Shown here piece by piece: positions 9,468 to 21,348 of a stretch of DNA of 64,000 nt (position 1 is the stretch's first letter; each line of letters opens with the position of its first letter). The stretch is from positions 3,072,872 through 3,136,871 of the forward strand of contig RPFO01000406.1 of assembly GCA_009746045.1 (NCBI GenBank), read 5' to 3'. A model generated the notes under the pieces. It saw only the letters and a program-made list of their open reading frames with translations. It did no database searches and was not told where the DNA came from. Both the position numbers and the translations under genes were made by a program. Origin of the DNA: Mesostigma viride (lineage: Eukaryota > Streptophyta > Mesostigmatophyceae > Mesostigmatales > Mesostigmataceae).

Positions 9468-11786
9468 TCACGGGTGTTGCATCGTCATGCGCTTGCGCAA
9501 CACTGCGTACTGCGGGGCAGCCTCCCGCGCCTCCTTGGTGAGTGCATCCGCGGGATTGAGTTCATCCGCGATGTGCTGGAGACGCGTGACGCAGGAGGCC
9601 GCCTCAGCGAGTACGAGGTAATCAACGTCCTGTGACCGCGCATAGGGATTGTCAAGGAAGGCCAAACAACTTTGTGAGTCAGTGTGCACCGTGCTAGTCC
9701 AGTGAAGAGTGAACCCACACGAGCCAAATACCCAACCCAGCAAGTACCGCAGCCACATGCCATGTGAGATAGCTGAAACAATGCCCCGGCATTCAGCCGT
9801 GTTGGGGCTAGTGGCAATGCGGCTGTGCAAGCGCGAGTACCAATCTAACAACATGCCAGGCTGGCCCTCATTGCTGATAAAGAACAGTGCCCCCATGCGG
9901 GCCCGCACTTGGCTGACTGTGCGCGTCTCTAGATTAGCATCCGTCACTATCTCGAGGTGCACCGGCTGTGAGCAATCGAGCCCACGAAGCACAATGCCGG
10001 GCGTCATGGCCAGCTGCCGCCGAACATGAATGGACCCTAGTCCTTCCAGCACATCATCGGGCAGGCGAGCGAGCACTGCCAAATCAGGTGCCACCGTGTC
10101 CGCCAACCACCCGAGCTTGCCCTTAACCGAGGGCCCATGGGTTGCCAACAGCGGGGACGGGAGGTCGGCCAGCAGGTCAACCACATAGTTGCGGCTATCC
10201 TGCATGTGCATGACCCATTCGCCAGAACGCGAATCCCGCTGCAACGTAGACTGCACGCCGCAAAACACCACGGGTTTACCCTCCTCATGATCCACCGCCC
10301 TGCCCAGGGGAAACTTAGCCGCCACTGCAGCAAGAAACTGGGTAGCAAAGGTGCGAGGTGCCACCAGCTTGAAGTCATCGCCATGCCACACGAAGAGGGC
10401 TGGCTCGCCAGGGACGCCGGTGGGGACCACAAAGAAGTTAGGATCCGCGCGATGGTACGTGGCCCCTAAGCTCTGCAAGACCTCCTCCGCGGAAATGCGG
10501 AAGATGATGGGAGAGCTCTGCAGCCCCTCCACCCCTGTCAACAGCTCGATATACTCGCTGCCAATGGTGCCATCCTGCCAGACCACCGGGACCTTCACCA
10601 CGTAGCGGGTGCCTTGCCATGTTTGCTGCGCGACCCCAGCGTCGCTGTGGAGGAATGCCCGCTGAAAGTCACCGCACCACATCCCGTAGTCCTTGCCCGC
10701 GTTCCGCTTGCCCAAGTAGATGACCGTCAGTAGCCGATGCGAAACATGGTTGAGCCCAGGGGTATAAAGATCCTTGGCGTCCAGCGGGGAGGACCCCTTC
10801 GTCTCCGTGACCACGGGCCTTACCCGGAACACCACCGAAGAGTTGGTCTCGTCCGGCTTGTAGGTGAGCACGAACTTCAACCGCAACCGCGTGGCCCCGG
10901 CTGGCACACTCTCCAATCCTCGGTAGACCTCGCGCTCTCGCCACTGCTCCTTGGCTCGAATGAACGCGTCGCGCCACAAAGCAAACTTGAGAGGATCTTG
11001 ACAGTCCAGGACAAGTTGCTCCCACGTCACAGGGCTATCCGCCGCCAGTGAGTGTGAGTGGAGGCCGAAGCTGCGCGGGTGCCAATCCTGAGGCTGAATG
11101 ATGGACTGGACGAGCGGCGGTGTGGAAAACGCCGCCATCGGTAAGCGCCGCACGACGCCGGGCTGCCCGACCACCACCCCCAATGGAGCGTGGTACTCGC
11201 GAAGCGGGATGCTGCCCACCCCCGCGACTGACAGCAAGTCAGCGGACACTGAGAACCCCGGGTATGATACGAAAGGTTCGCCCAGCAAGGCCACATCCTC
11301 GTAGCCATCCACGACGTGAAACGGCGTGTCAATGCCCAACACCGGCAGCACCACCATCCCGGTAACTTGATATGCCGAAGTGCCTGCAAAGTCGGTCACC
11401 GATTTGTACGGCGACTCTAGCACTGGATACAGGGTGGCTGCCCGACGAGAGATAATAGACACGGATGCTTGCGTGTCCACAGCCACCAGCTGCCACGGTC
11501 TACACGTAGGAAACAAGGCTGACTTAACCGGCCTGACCCCCTGTGAGAGAGTTTTGACCTGAGCCACCCCTGATGCAGCTTTCGCTTTAAGCGCCTGAGC
11601 ACGCCACAAGGCCGTGACCGTTGAAGCCAGGTCCCTAGGTGGGCGAGGCGCATGGGCAGGACCCTGACCCTCCGGCGAGGCCACGCTAGGCGGGCCTCCC
11701 ACATTATCCGTGGCTAGCACAGGAGGTGAGTCACTACGTGCACTAGGTCCCGTCAAACCCACCCCATCCTCATCCCACCCATCCAC
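9468..11786 (-). pseudogene. Copia-1 protease-like, reverse transcriptase and RNase H
   Basis: This frame of about 770 codons encodes, in order, a retropepsin-like domain (VDTQASVSII, then a G-rich flap region and LLGEPFVSYPG), the RT (D-F-Q-R-A-F for motif A, WHGDD for motif C near 10380) and an RNase H with NTAECR and TDSQSC motifs. The catalytic triplet is DTQ rather than DTG, as in Copia-2, so this is a lineage trait and not decay. The protease lies after the integrase instead of before it. The frame is cut from the integrase frame by a probable 1-nt change in a G8 run at about 11811-11818, and no ATG starts it. Confidence 0.8.
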
Positions 11787-12610
11787 GGGGTCATATTGGG
11801 GCCCAGGGGAGGGGGGGGTGTAGCTGTGTCTGCCCCTGGGAGCGACCCGTGGGGTACCACCTCAGATGCTACGACAGGCGCATTATCCTTCACTACCCAC
11901 CCCAGTGCCCTGTTGGCTGCCAGCTCACTCTCCATGCCATCCCCTTGCTTATAGCCTGCCACCGATGCCCATGGTACCCTATACACCCGATCATTCCACT
12001 CTATGTCTATGACCCGCAGCGGCCAGTCTAACTTTGTGATGGCCCCAGGCCCCTGCATGGTGCCCCGTTTGCCGCTGGGCGAGCTCTCCTTGTGGAACAT
12101 GACCAACTGCCCGACCTCAAAAGCGCTAGACAAATCAGGCAGCGTGGCATCCTTGAGCCGCAGCTTGGCGGCGGTATCCTGTAGATGCTGTTGGTATGCC
12201 TCTACTACCTCGGGTGAGTAGGTGCCCGCTGACAGCCCCCGAGGCGTGACTAGCCCAAAGCCCTTGACATCGAGCACGTGCCTATGGTTGCACACATGCA
12301 TGAGCTCCTTGCACCACGCCGTCTTGACCGCGTAGGATTTGCCATGTGGGTTATCCTGTCGCTTGGCTGCCACAGTCTTGACATAGCTTACAGTGCGATC
12401 TATCATGCCCATATTGCCGTGATCCTCACGCCCCACGATGACCACGGCCTCCATCCCCGGCAAACCTTGCACACAGCGGAACTGCTGGTCTAGCATGAGC
12501 TCCACTACGGGATGAAAGAAAGCCAGGCTGATCTTGATAGCCCTGTGCAGGTCACGTTGAGCTTGGGATAAGGTGAACACAGAGAACTGCTGTCGGAGCT
12601 GGCCCACCAC
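11753..12610 (-). pseudogene. Copia-1 integrase, C-terminal half
   Basis: The frame runs out of the LTR straight into the integrase core. Visible are LDQQF (second catalytic Asp region), G-M-I-D-R-T where Copia-2 has G-V-I-E-R-T, and a C-terminal SH3-like region around WPLRVIDIEW. The Asp in place of the catalytic Glu suggests loss of function. The zinc-binding N-terminus and first catalytic Asp were removed by the deletion at 12550. The frame is lost downstream in a G-run. Confidence 0.75.
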
Positions 12611-12861
12611 TGGTTTATGTCTTAGCCAGCAAACCCTATCCGGTTAGCCGTAACCGTGGGACAAGCTAGCTGTCCGTACCGACCCGGATAAGGCCCCGGA
12701 CTGGGGCCTAGGTGGCGCCGGCCCTAGGCGCCGCCCTTAGACCGGTCGACCGCATCGGACCGCCGGATTATAGCCGGCGGCTTAGCGGACGCTAGCGGAA
12801 GGCATGCGGACGGACATGGGGAACTTAGAGCCAGATCCTAGGGCTCTAGAGTTACTCAACT
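12550..12861 (-). repeat. Copia-1 LTR, truncated (5' LTR)
   Basis: This is the last 312 bp of the 345-bp LTR. The break falls at GGTCAC, which also occurs at 8778-8783 in the complete LTR. It looks like a microhomology-mediated deletion. Confidence 0.8.
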
Positions 12862-13181
12862 TTTTATACAAGATCTTCGTATCCATCCTAGTCACACAGA
12901 ACAGAACAACACCGCACACAGCCTGGCAGAATCTTTCATGAGATCCTAAATCTGTCGTAAGCACTGAAGTCCCAAAGGAGCATTTAAGACTCAATAGTAC
13001 CAACTAACAAACTACAACCCCACGTGGATCAGGCCACGACCAATGAGGGCTCCTATCAGTAGTATCAGCCAACAAACTACAACCCTACGTGGATCAGGCC
13101 ACGACCAATGAGGGTTCCTATCAGTTGGTTGACAAAGTATCAGCTCCAAGTACCGTCGTCTTAGAAACCTCATAACTTTCT

Positions 13182-15328
13182 TGTCGCGTCCGTGATCTAT
13201 CACGTCCGCAATTCAGATTTTAGCGTAATTCTGACGTCCGCAGCCTTGTGCGGGTTGCTATACCGCGGCCCGGTACTGACGCCGCGGATCTCAATTGTAC
13301 TCACGCGCCAAGTCCGCTGAATTTGCTGACGGAACTTTTGGGCGGACCTGAATTTCACTGACATTCGTCACAAGGGCAGTTTGCCGAATGCTGGTACGCA
13401 GCAAGCCGGCGAGGCACTGAGCAGATGTGCAATTTCAGGATTTCAACGTGGGACACCAGACACAAATGCAAGGAAGCCCCAGGCGGTGCCTGGCATAGCC
13501 GATAGATTTGCCCTTGTATATTTGTGTTCGCTTGACAGATAAAGCTTGAAGTTTAGCTTGTCGGAAATTAGACAATGTTATGATTGGCTGATGTCTAAAG
13601 TGGCGCTAGTGGCGCCAGCCGCCAGGCTTGAGCTTTGAGCAGTATAGAAGGATGAGCAACGAACCATGGTGGTCGTTGTTCGTCCGTTTCTCTCCCTCAC
13701 AACTGGTTTGTTGTCTTCATGGGGTGAAATAGTTCGAGCAGCCCGGAGCAGCCCCCGTGAGTGGTTGCATGCAGTCAGTTGCCATGAGGATGGACTGACG
13801 GATATGACAATGTATTGGTTTTGTTAAGAATGTGTGTAAGACTGAGAACGAGACAAGGGACAGGGCCTTCGGGCACCCTGGTCGTCGTTGGCAAGAATGC
13901 CAGTAGGAACTAGGTCGGGAACACACGCGCACTGCCGCCACAAGGGGCCTGCAGTGGCGTCAACCAAGGGACCTCACAGCTGCTCTTATAACTACAACAT
14001 TACAACTCGACACTCTTTGTAATTCGTCATGTATCTCATTGGAATTGAAATGTCTTTTGGTTGCTTTAACCCTTGGATGGTGTCTAACTCGTTCCTAAAA
14101 GTAGTCACCAGTTGCACTTTGCACTATAAAGTCCACAAACCAACCTAATAACAATTTTACTATCCATATTGGGACCAAAGCACACACATATATTGAGTTA
14201 CTTGGGGGTCATGTTGGTGGTCATGTTGCAATGTCCTATGGGTACATTTTAAGGACCCCCCCCAGGGGGATCCGCTGGGTGCGAGACATGATACACCTAA
14301 AATGCATTTTATGTGGTTTAAACAACTTTATTGGACCTGGCCTTGGAAAGGCAGTTAAATTGGTAGCCATGCATGGCTTCTAAACACTCACATCACTGGT
14401 TGTCCCAGGGACCCAGCTGTACTATCTAAAAATAACTGGAAGATGACAAGCTAAAAATGAGTGGCAGCTGTGCACCAGGGTACCCCCCTGTACTGTAACC
14501 GTTAATCAGTCCCTGCAAACTTGGTCTGAACATAGTGATGTCCGGTATCAGGGTGTACTACACATCTAGCTCTAGCAGCAGACCTAAAAATATCACGGAA
14601 ATATCTACTGGCATTCGCGCCAGCTCGGTTCTAAAACTGGTCACTATTTGTAGTTACGAGTAAAACTGGTAACTAGAAATAGGTACTAGTACCATCCAAG
14701 GGTTAATGATAAAGCATGGTCTCAAGAATCGGCTGGTTGGGCCGGATTGCCTGTCATGAAGGTGGCGGTGCCATAAAGGACCGCACCTTTCATTCTCATT
14801 TTAAACGGACGAACAACCCATGATGGGTTCAGTCCGGCCAGCCTGGATGTTCCTCCTGCTTCACCCAGGGAAGCACAAGGAAGAGGTTATTGCTTAGCCT
14901 TCAAAAGCATCTGAAGAGGTTAGGCTTTTCCCGGTAAAAAGCCATTGAAGGGGTTATTGCTAAGCCTTTAAAAGCATGCATGTTAAGGTTGTTGCTGATC
15001 CTGGAAAAGCATCTTGGAGCAGCTGGATTTTTTTTTCCTTTTTGCTGCTGCCTGGAATGACGCCCTCTTTGGGCTTCCTTCTTTAGTGTGAGATGCCTTT
15101 CTTTCACTTTTTGCTCTCACGTTGTTGTGAGCTAAATAGTGGGGGGGGAGGTGGCATATCTCACACATGATTACTGCTGATAGTGGATGCATTCCAAGAA
15201 GCGGTAATGACCAGTCTAGGATGATATGGCACGCAAACGCGACAGCTGTCGCGTCCGTGATCTATCACGTCCGCAATTCAGATTTTAGCGTAATTCTGAC
15301 GTCCGCAGCCTTGTGCGGGTTGCTATAC
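13182..15328. mobile_element. 2.1 kb non-coding element with 82-bp direct terminal repeats
   Basis: Against Gypsy-2 (48741-48763) this stretch is extra DNA in the LTR of Gypsy-1. It starts and ends with the same 82 bp (13182-13263 and 15247-15328, beginning TGTCGCGTCCGTGATC). No frame longer than about 75 codons lies between. This fits a small TRIM/LARD-type non-autonomous LTR element, but the repeats are short for LTRs. The flanks show no clean target duplication, and two bases of the host LTR appear to be missing. The strand is unknown. Confidence 0.55.
13661..14830. mobile_element. MITE-like insertion with imperfect terminal inverted repeats
   Basis: The left end reads GAACCATGG...GTTGTTCGTCCGTTT. 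The right end (14803-14830) is its reverse complement with a few changes and gaps. The 1.17 kb inside is non-coding. I see no convincing target duplication, so this is a tentative non-autonomous DNA transposon nested in the 2.1 kb element. Confidence 0.4.
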
Positions 15329-15799
15329 TGATCCAAAAGTCCTCAAATAAAAGCCAAACATTCACAAAACAAAGGATGTAACAACAAAGTCATTTTTGCT
15401 TGTTACATATCTCCCCCTCAAAACTGGACCTCCCAGGTCCAATAGCCAACTCTTGAAGGCAGAGGAACATTGAACAGAAATCCACCATCTCTTGGGAAAA
15501 GCAGATGGGTTTTTACATCCCTGGAAACAGGGCCTCCTATCTCCTAAACATCTAGTCACAGGTTTCTACAGCAAACAAGTCACTACCTTATCTACTATAA
15601 AGCCAGATAAACACATCTCATAATACAAGGTCTTCCATTCAGCATCCTGGAACCTGGAACTCTGGACTGGAACATCAGAACTGGACTGGAGCCCCCCCCC
15701 ATCATCCATCCTGGAATCCCCCCCTCACACCACAATCCAAAGCACCTTCCATGCTCTTCCCCCATCCTTCCCCATCCTCTTCCTGCACAGCTCTGTTCT

Positions 15800-16942
15800 T
15801 CACAGGCTATACCAATCCCCATTCACACCATCCTTGCCCTGGTCCCAAACAAGGGAAACTGCTCCACCATGTGAACCAAGTCTGGCCAGTTCCTGCTGAC
15901 CTGCAGCACCATGCACGTCTCTGCAGCCCCTGCTGCCATCTGGGCAACATAACGCAGGCATGTCCCTGGGTAGGAGAGAAGCACCACAGACTGGCTCTCA
16001 GGATCCATCACCCAAGTAGAAGACGTCTTGTGCCTGCTCACCCATGACCTGTACGCCCACCAGAACTGGAGAAAGGTCTTGACCACTGACCACTTAGCAC
16101 CTATCAAAGGCACCAACACCCTCAATGGGGTCAGACGAACCTTGAGCTCCATGGTGTACTTAGGCAACCCTGGGCTGCAGAAAAGGTTGGATGTCTCCAA
16201 AGGGAAGCACCCCTTGACCGAGCTGGAAGAAGAAGGAGCCAAGTCAAAGTCTCCCTGCTGACTGAAAACTCCAACAACTCCATGTAGGAGGCCTCACCCA
16301 TGCTCACTGGCTGGAACTGCATGAAGGCTCCTTTCAAAGCCTCAGGCAAGGTGGTCAACATATCCTGCCCCTCTGCAGGTCTCATGTCAATCTCAGGTCC
16401 TGGAGTCAAGGCAAACATCCTGTGCAACAGGTGGCCCACAAAAGGAGAGCCAATCTCATACAGGCTGGTGTGCAACTGAGACAAGACCTCCTCCACATAA
16501 CCCTCAGGGCTCACTTCCCCCTCCTCCCTGTTAAGGGCAGCCACTGCCTTGGCCAGCGTCTCACAATGCTCACAAGGTCCCGTGCACTTCCTGTGATCCA
16601 CATAGGCCACCACATTCTTGACAGGTACCACATGACGAGGAATCTGAATGATGGGAGTGCTGCTGGAGCTGAGAGCTATGTTAACACCACTCCCCATCTG
16701 GGGCTGGGACAAGGACAACCCCTGAAGAAGCTCCTGTAGCTTATCCTGCTTGGAGATCACTGAATGCAAGAGCTTGTTAATGGTATCCATCTGCTGACCC
16801 CTCCTAAGGTCACGCCTGACAATACTGTCAAACAGGGATTCCACATAACTCATGGGGTTGGGGTTTCTGGATGCATACCCGTGACCCCTTCCTCCGTGGT
16901 GGCGCCCAGGCCCAAGTTGGGGTACGTGAACTCCTCCTCCAT
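15800..16942 (-). pseudogene. Gypsy-1 extra ORF downstream of integrase, broken
   Basis: This is the Gypsy-1 counterpart of the 379-codon ORF that is intact in sequence in Gypsy-2. Here it has an early in-frame TGA near 16851 and a 1-nt deletion near 16260, so only pieces (16131-16952, 15823-16242) remain open. The predicted protein has a C-T-G-P-C-E-H-C cysteine cluster and a long helical N-terminal half. Its place between integrase and the 3' LTR is where envelope-like or other accessory ORFs lie. I see no clear signal peptide or transmembrane anchor and do not recognise it. Confidence 0.6.
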
Positions 16943-16977
16943 CTGGGACCACACAGCATGCACGAAGAAACCATTCG

Positions 16978-18896
16978 TTAGTCCTGAGATATAGGAAGGG
17001 GAGCAGTGGTTTTCACCAACTCAGTATACCAAGAAGGAAGAGTGAGCCCCTTCTTTTGGCAATACTCCTGGACCACCTCATGGCAGTGAGTCAAGTCAGA
17101 CAACCACAGCCATGTGGCAGTAGACTCTAACTCTCCTTTCCAGTGCACCTTAAACTGCAGCTGCTTGGTCCTACCCTTTCCTTTGACTCTGTGAGCCACC
17201 AGCTGCTCCACTTCATATATCCTCTCCCCCTCAGTATCCAGCTCAAATGGTAATGGAGCAGAAAGGCGTCCCTGCAAGGTATTGCGTTTATACAGTTTGA
17301 GCTGGGCCAGGTGAAACACATTAGTCTTAAGCCTCCAGTGGGAAGGCACCTGGACTTGAACTACAGTCCCATAGTGGAAGGTGTCCAGGACAGGGTAAGG
17401 TCCCAACCACAAGGGTTGCAGTTTCCTGCATTGCTCCTTTTCAGGTAGCACACGATTAGCCTCCAAGAGCACCAGGTCACCAGGAGCCACAAAGGTGTGT
17501 GTAGCCAACATCTGTTGCCAAGCATTGTTTAAATACTTGTCCTGTGCATGCAACATCTGAGCAGCACCATACTGTGAGCTTCCTGGAAGGATGCTATCAA
17601 CTGGTGGACAGAGGTTAGGCGTCTTCTGAAGGGGCCTTCAGCATCCCTATCAGGTAACTCCAGGTCAAATGGAGTCAAGGGGCACTGGCCATGGCAAATG
17701 ACAAATGGAGACATTTGGTGAGGAGCCAGGGGTGAGTTGTTGATGGCAAACTCTATGAAGGGAAGTTTCTTGTCCCATTCCTTGTTATCATGGGTACAAT
17801 AGTGCTTCTGGCATTCCCGTACAATACGGTTCAGCCTCTCCACAGCCCCCGTGCTGGCACACCTGTATGCTACTCCAAAGGCCAACTTAGTGTCTAGGAT
17901 GTCAAAGAAGGACTTCCAAAACCCAGACATCCACAAGGGATCCTGGTCAGTGATGATTACACGTGGCATGCCATGCAATCTGTACACCTCCTTCATGAAC
18001 AACTCTACACACTGGGCAGCTGTGAGATGGGCATTGCAGGGGATGAGGTGGCACATTCTAGACAGCCTGTCCATCACCACCAGTATCCTGTCATTGCCAG
18101 CATCAGAAACAGGCAAGCCACAAATGAAGTCCATGGTCACACTGATCCAGGGTCGAAGGGGAATAGGCATGGCCATAGGAAAGATAGGCACTGCCTGAGT
18201 CCTAACCTTATTCCTTTGGCATGAGTCACAGGAAGCCACATAGGCTTTGATATCACGAAACATGCCAGGCCACCAAAACCTCTCTTGTACTTCATGGAGA
18301 AGCTTAGCATACCCAGGATGACACGCAGTCACGTCGTCATGGAAGCAATGCAACACAGTGGGAATGGCCATTTCTGGCACATAGACCTTCCTGGTCACTA
18401 CATGATCTGCATCCTGGGTGTGGACATACAGGACTCCCTCCCAGTACTCCACAGGCCTGTTACCAAAGCTTCCTTCCTGAATGGCCTTAGTGGCCAGGTC
18501 CTCAGTTTTAGTGAAGGCCTTAATCACGTCCAGCAGGGCTATACTCATAGGGTTAGGCAGGACTAGCTGTTTGCCAGGTCCTAAAGGCTGCAGCTGCAGC
18601 ACCTCACCCTCCTGCAGGTGACTAGTGACTAGATGCTTGGATGACAGAACATCAGCCACAGGTGTACGTGACTTCCCCTTGATCTCAGCTGCCAATCCTC
18701 TAGACTTGGTCAGCATCCCTGGCTCCAGTATCCACTTCCTGGGCCGTCCCTTCCCCCTCCTAGGATTCTCTGTGCTTGGTTGTGTTGTGAGAGTGGGCTG
18801 GCTACCAGCAGAACCCTCCCTAAGACTGCTCTGCAGTGACTGACCCCCACCCTGGACGCCTGTCGACCCTGGGACAGAGCCCTGGTCAATGAGCAT
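16978..18896 (-). pseudogene. Gypsy-1 integrase with C-terminal chromodomain, frameshifted
   Basis: In order it has the HHCC zinc domain (H-P-G-Y ... C-D-S-C), the core with MDFICGLP (first Asp), ITDQDPLWMS (second Asp) and GAVERLNR (Glu), a GPY/F-type module (LWLGPYPVLD), and a chromodomain (Y-E-V-E-Q-L ... FKVHWKG ... TWLWLSDL). The protein inserts the cDNA, and the chromodomain would steer it to marked chromatin. A 1-nt deletion near 17565 (GCACC against GCAACC in Gypsy-2) splits the frame at the core/C-terminus border. Confidence 0.85.
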
Positions 18897-18916
18897 CTCG
18901 TGACTAAAGCTAGCCT

Positions 18917-21076
18917 CTACAGGGGGTGGCTCAGCTTGGAGGTTTGCTGGTTAGCTGCCTGTGCCCTGGTGACAGCACCACACTCTACTACAGAAACCAT
19001 GGCAGCACAAATATCCAGATCCTCGTGAAATGCTCCCATCAGATCCCTTCTTCTAGAGAGGGCGTCTGGCACCACATTCTGTGATCCTGGGACATACTGC
19101 ACAGAGAAAGGATAGAATCCCCCTAGGTACTCCATCCACCCAGCCATCCTCTTACTCATCCTACTCTGTTCTAGCACGTGCACCAAGGGCCTGTGGTCAG
19201 TCATCAGGGTGATAGACTCTTGCCCTAGCCCATCTGTAGCACTGCTAGCCACAGAAAACTGAGCTCCCTTCAACAGATGCTCCCACTTGTGACATGCTAC
19301 CACTAAACCCAGCAACTCCTGCTCGTGTACAGGGTAGTTACGTTCAGCTGAGCTCATGGTTTTAGACATGTACTCCACTGGCTGTGGTCCATAGCCATGG
19401 TCTTGCATCAGCACAGCACCTATGGCGCCTTGAGAGGCATCTGACCTAACCTGATAAGGTAGATCTGGATTGGGACCCACTAGCACAGGGGTGGATGTGA
19501 GCTTCTGCTTCAACAGGTCAAAGGCCTGCTGACACCTATCTGTCCACTCAAACTGAACATCCTTCTTGATTAACTCAAGCAAGGGGGTGGAGATGGCAGC
19601 CATGTCAGGGATAAAACGCCTGTACCACCCCACCATGCCCAGGAAGGACTTGACATCATGTGCAGACTGCAACACAGGCCACTCAAGGATGGCAGCAATC
19701 TTAGCATTGTCAGGTGTCATACCCAAGGAACTCAACTTGTACCCTAGGAACCCCACTTCATGCCCCCACTCCACCTTAGACCTCTTGACAGACAAGTGGT
19801 AGTGCTGGATGACCTTCAGGACCTCCTCCACGTTCTCCAGATGCTCCTTGAACGTCTTTGAGTGCACCAGGATGTCGTCCATGTAGGCCACCACGCAGGT
19901 CCTGAACACGGGTCTTGCAGGGTCACACAGGTGGGCAATGTCTTTGAACCTGGGATTCCTGAGATCAGGGGAGATCTGAGGCAGAGAGTTCCCTGTCAGA
20001 TGGCCAAAGATAGCATTCACAAACATCTGCATAGTAGCTGGGCTGTTGGAGGCCCCCATGGGCATCACAGTCCACTGGAACTGACCCCAGGGTGTGGAGA
20101 ATGCAGTTTTTGGAATGTCCTCAGTAGCTATCCTGATCTGCCAGAACGCGTGTCTAAGGTCAAACTTGGTGAAGTAAGATGATCCAGCTGTCCTCTCTAG
20201 CAGCTCATCAATCCGTGGCAAGGGATACTTGGACTTCACTGTGACCTTGTTCAGGCCTCTCAGATCAATGCACAACCGCCATCCACCATCATGCTTGGGG
20301 ACAAGCAAACACCCAGAGCTGAAAGGACTATTGGCAGGAAGAATGAGTCCAGCTTCCAACAAGCCTGTCAAGATCACCTTCAGCTCTGCCATCTCAGCTG
20401 GCCCCATCCTGTACATGGGAACAAAGGGAGGCCTGGCACCATCCACAAGCTTGATGACATGAGTGATTGGCCCTTCAGGAGGGTACTGTGGCATTTTGTC
20501 CTCAAAAATGGCAGCAAACCTGTCCAAAAGGGCATCATGCAGCTTCTGCTCCTCCTCTGTGACAGCTGGTACTGGGTTCACAGCATTCACCGTGTGGCCA
20601 TGAGTCTCATCAGAGGGTGAGTTAGGAACCAGATGTAAGAGAAAGACGTGTTCCACTGGGTAAGTAGCCAGGTAAGACAAGGTGTGATTGGCAGACCATA
20701 CGTGCTTAAGTAATGCAGCACGTTTCTCTTCCAGTGAAGGCACCTTGACGTCCTCCTTGGCACCTGCAACCCCTCTCCCATCATTGACAGCCTCATTAGT
20801 AGAACAGCACTCTGTGACTGGTCTTTCTCCCCCCTTAATCACTGTGGTGGCGTCCCACACTGACCCATCCTGAAACTGCACCACCTTCTCAGACCACAAG
20901 ATGGCAGGATTAGCAGACTCCAACCATGGCATCCCCAGAATCACATCAGCAGCAGTGAGTGGAATGACATCTGCTGTGACAGACAAGGTTTGACGTGAGC
21001 ACACTTGAAAAAGCAGTTGCACGTAGCCAGGTGAGTTACTCTGCCTACCATCAGAATATTGGACCTTAACAGGCAC
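18917..21076 (-). CDS. Gypsy-1 protease end, reverse transcriptase and RNase H
   Basis: The frame opens with the last protease segment (ADVILGMPWL). The RT follows with CIDLRGLNKVT, FDLRHAFWQIR and the catalytic AYMDDILVHS (about 19873-19884), then a Gypsy-type RNase H (RSDASQGAIGAV, TDHRPLVHVLEQ). It ends at TAG 18917. The integrase frame overlaps in -1 phase, as in Gypsy-2. The start marked is not an ATG: this is the continuation of the protease frame after a second -1 shift near 21080, shared by both copies. Confidence 0.85.
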   Translation of the reverse strand: MPVKVQYSDGRQSNSPGYVQLLFQVCSRQTLSVTADVIPLTAADVILGMPWLESANPAILWSEKVVQFQDGSVWDATTVIKGGERPVTECCSTNEAVNDGRGVAGAKEDVKVPSLEEKRAALLKHVWSANHTLSYLATYPVEHVFLLHLVPNSPSDETHGHTVNAVNPVPAVTEEEQKLHDALLDRFAAIFEDKMPQYPPEGPITHVIKLVDGARPPFVPMYRMGPAEMAELKVILTGLLEAGLILPANSPFSSGCLLVPKHDGGWRLCIDLRGLNKVTVKSKYPLPRIDELLERTAGSSYFTKFDLRHAFWQIRIATEDIPKTAFSTPWGQFQWTVMPMGASNSPATMQMFVNAIFGHLTGNSLPQISPDLRNPRFKDIAHLCDPARPVFRTCVVAYMDDILVHSKTFKEHLENVEEVLKVIQHYHLSVKRSKVEWGHEVGFLGYKLSSLGMTPDNAKIAAILEWPVLQSAHDVKSFLGMVGWYRRFIPDMAAISTPLLELIKKDVQFEWTDRCQQAFDLLKQKLTSTPVLVGPNPDLPYQVRSDASQGAIGAVLMQDHGYGPQPVEYMSKTMSSAERNYPVHEQELLGLVVACHKWEHLLKGAQFSVASSATDGLGQESITLMTDHRPLVHVLEQSRMSKRMAGWMEYLGGFYPFSVQYVPGSQNVVPDALSRRRDLMGAFHEDLDICAAMVSVVECGAVTRAQAANQQTSKLSHPL

Positions 21077-21348
21077 AGGGTGGGGAGCACTGGTAGATGC
21101 AGCTCCTGCACCAAGGAAGTGGAAATGTAGTTACTTCCTGCACCTGAGTCAATCATGAAGAGACATAAAGGCTGAGCCAAAGGGACTGGCACGTTCAACA
21201 GCCTAGCCTGGAACTTCAAGAGTTGACTGGGAATAGGAGGGCCCAATGGGGTGGTGGAATCAGAGGCAGACAAGTTGTTCACAGGACGGACATGCACAGC
21301 AGGCAAACCAGTTAACTCCACCGCTGGACGTAGTCCTGGGGGCTCCAC
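20941..21348 (-). CDS. Gypsy-1 aspartic protease, N-terminal part
   Basis: The frame is entered from gag by -1 slippage. It contains the retropepsin active site MIDSGAGSNYIS. It then runs out of phase with the rest of the protease about 60 codons later, near a C-run at about 21083-21086 where both Gypsy copies lack one base relative to a continuous frame. The true protease would combine this segment with the start of 18917-21076. Confidence 0.75.
   Translation of the reverse strand: MEPPGLRPAVELTGLPAVHVRPVNNLSASDSTTPLGPPIPSQLLKFQARLLNVPVPLAQPLCLFMIDSGAGSNYISTSLVQELHLPVLPTLCLLRSNILMVGRVTHLATCNCFFKCAHVKPCLSQQMSFHSLLLM

Larger units (their letters stand above)
8745..12861 (-). mobile_element. 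Copia-1: internally deleted Ty1/Copia-like element inside the Gypsy-1 LTR
   Basis: Comparison with the uninterrupted LTR at 48421-48435 defines the insertion exactly. The element is flanked by the 5-bp duplication TTTTA (8740-8744 and 12862-12866). Its LTR begins AGTTAAAGC and ends CTCAACT, not TG...CA. The left LTR (8745-9089) is complete. The right one keeps only its last 312 bp, joined at GGTCAC to the middle of the integrase gene. So gag, the integrase N-terminus, the primer site and part of one LTR are gone. The surviving LTR parts differ at about one base (G against A near 9041/12804), pointing to a recent insertion. Confidence 0.88.
8367..15407 (-). repeat. 3' LTR of Gypsy-1, split by two insertions
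   Basis: LTR sequence is 8367-8744, 12862-13181 and 15329-15407, matching 48052-48829 of Gypsy-2. Its plus-strand ends are TGTAAC and GTTACA, a perfect inverted hexamer. On the minus strand the tract GAGGGGGAGAT precedes it, the expected polypurine primer for plus-strand synthesis. Confidence 0.75.
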
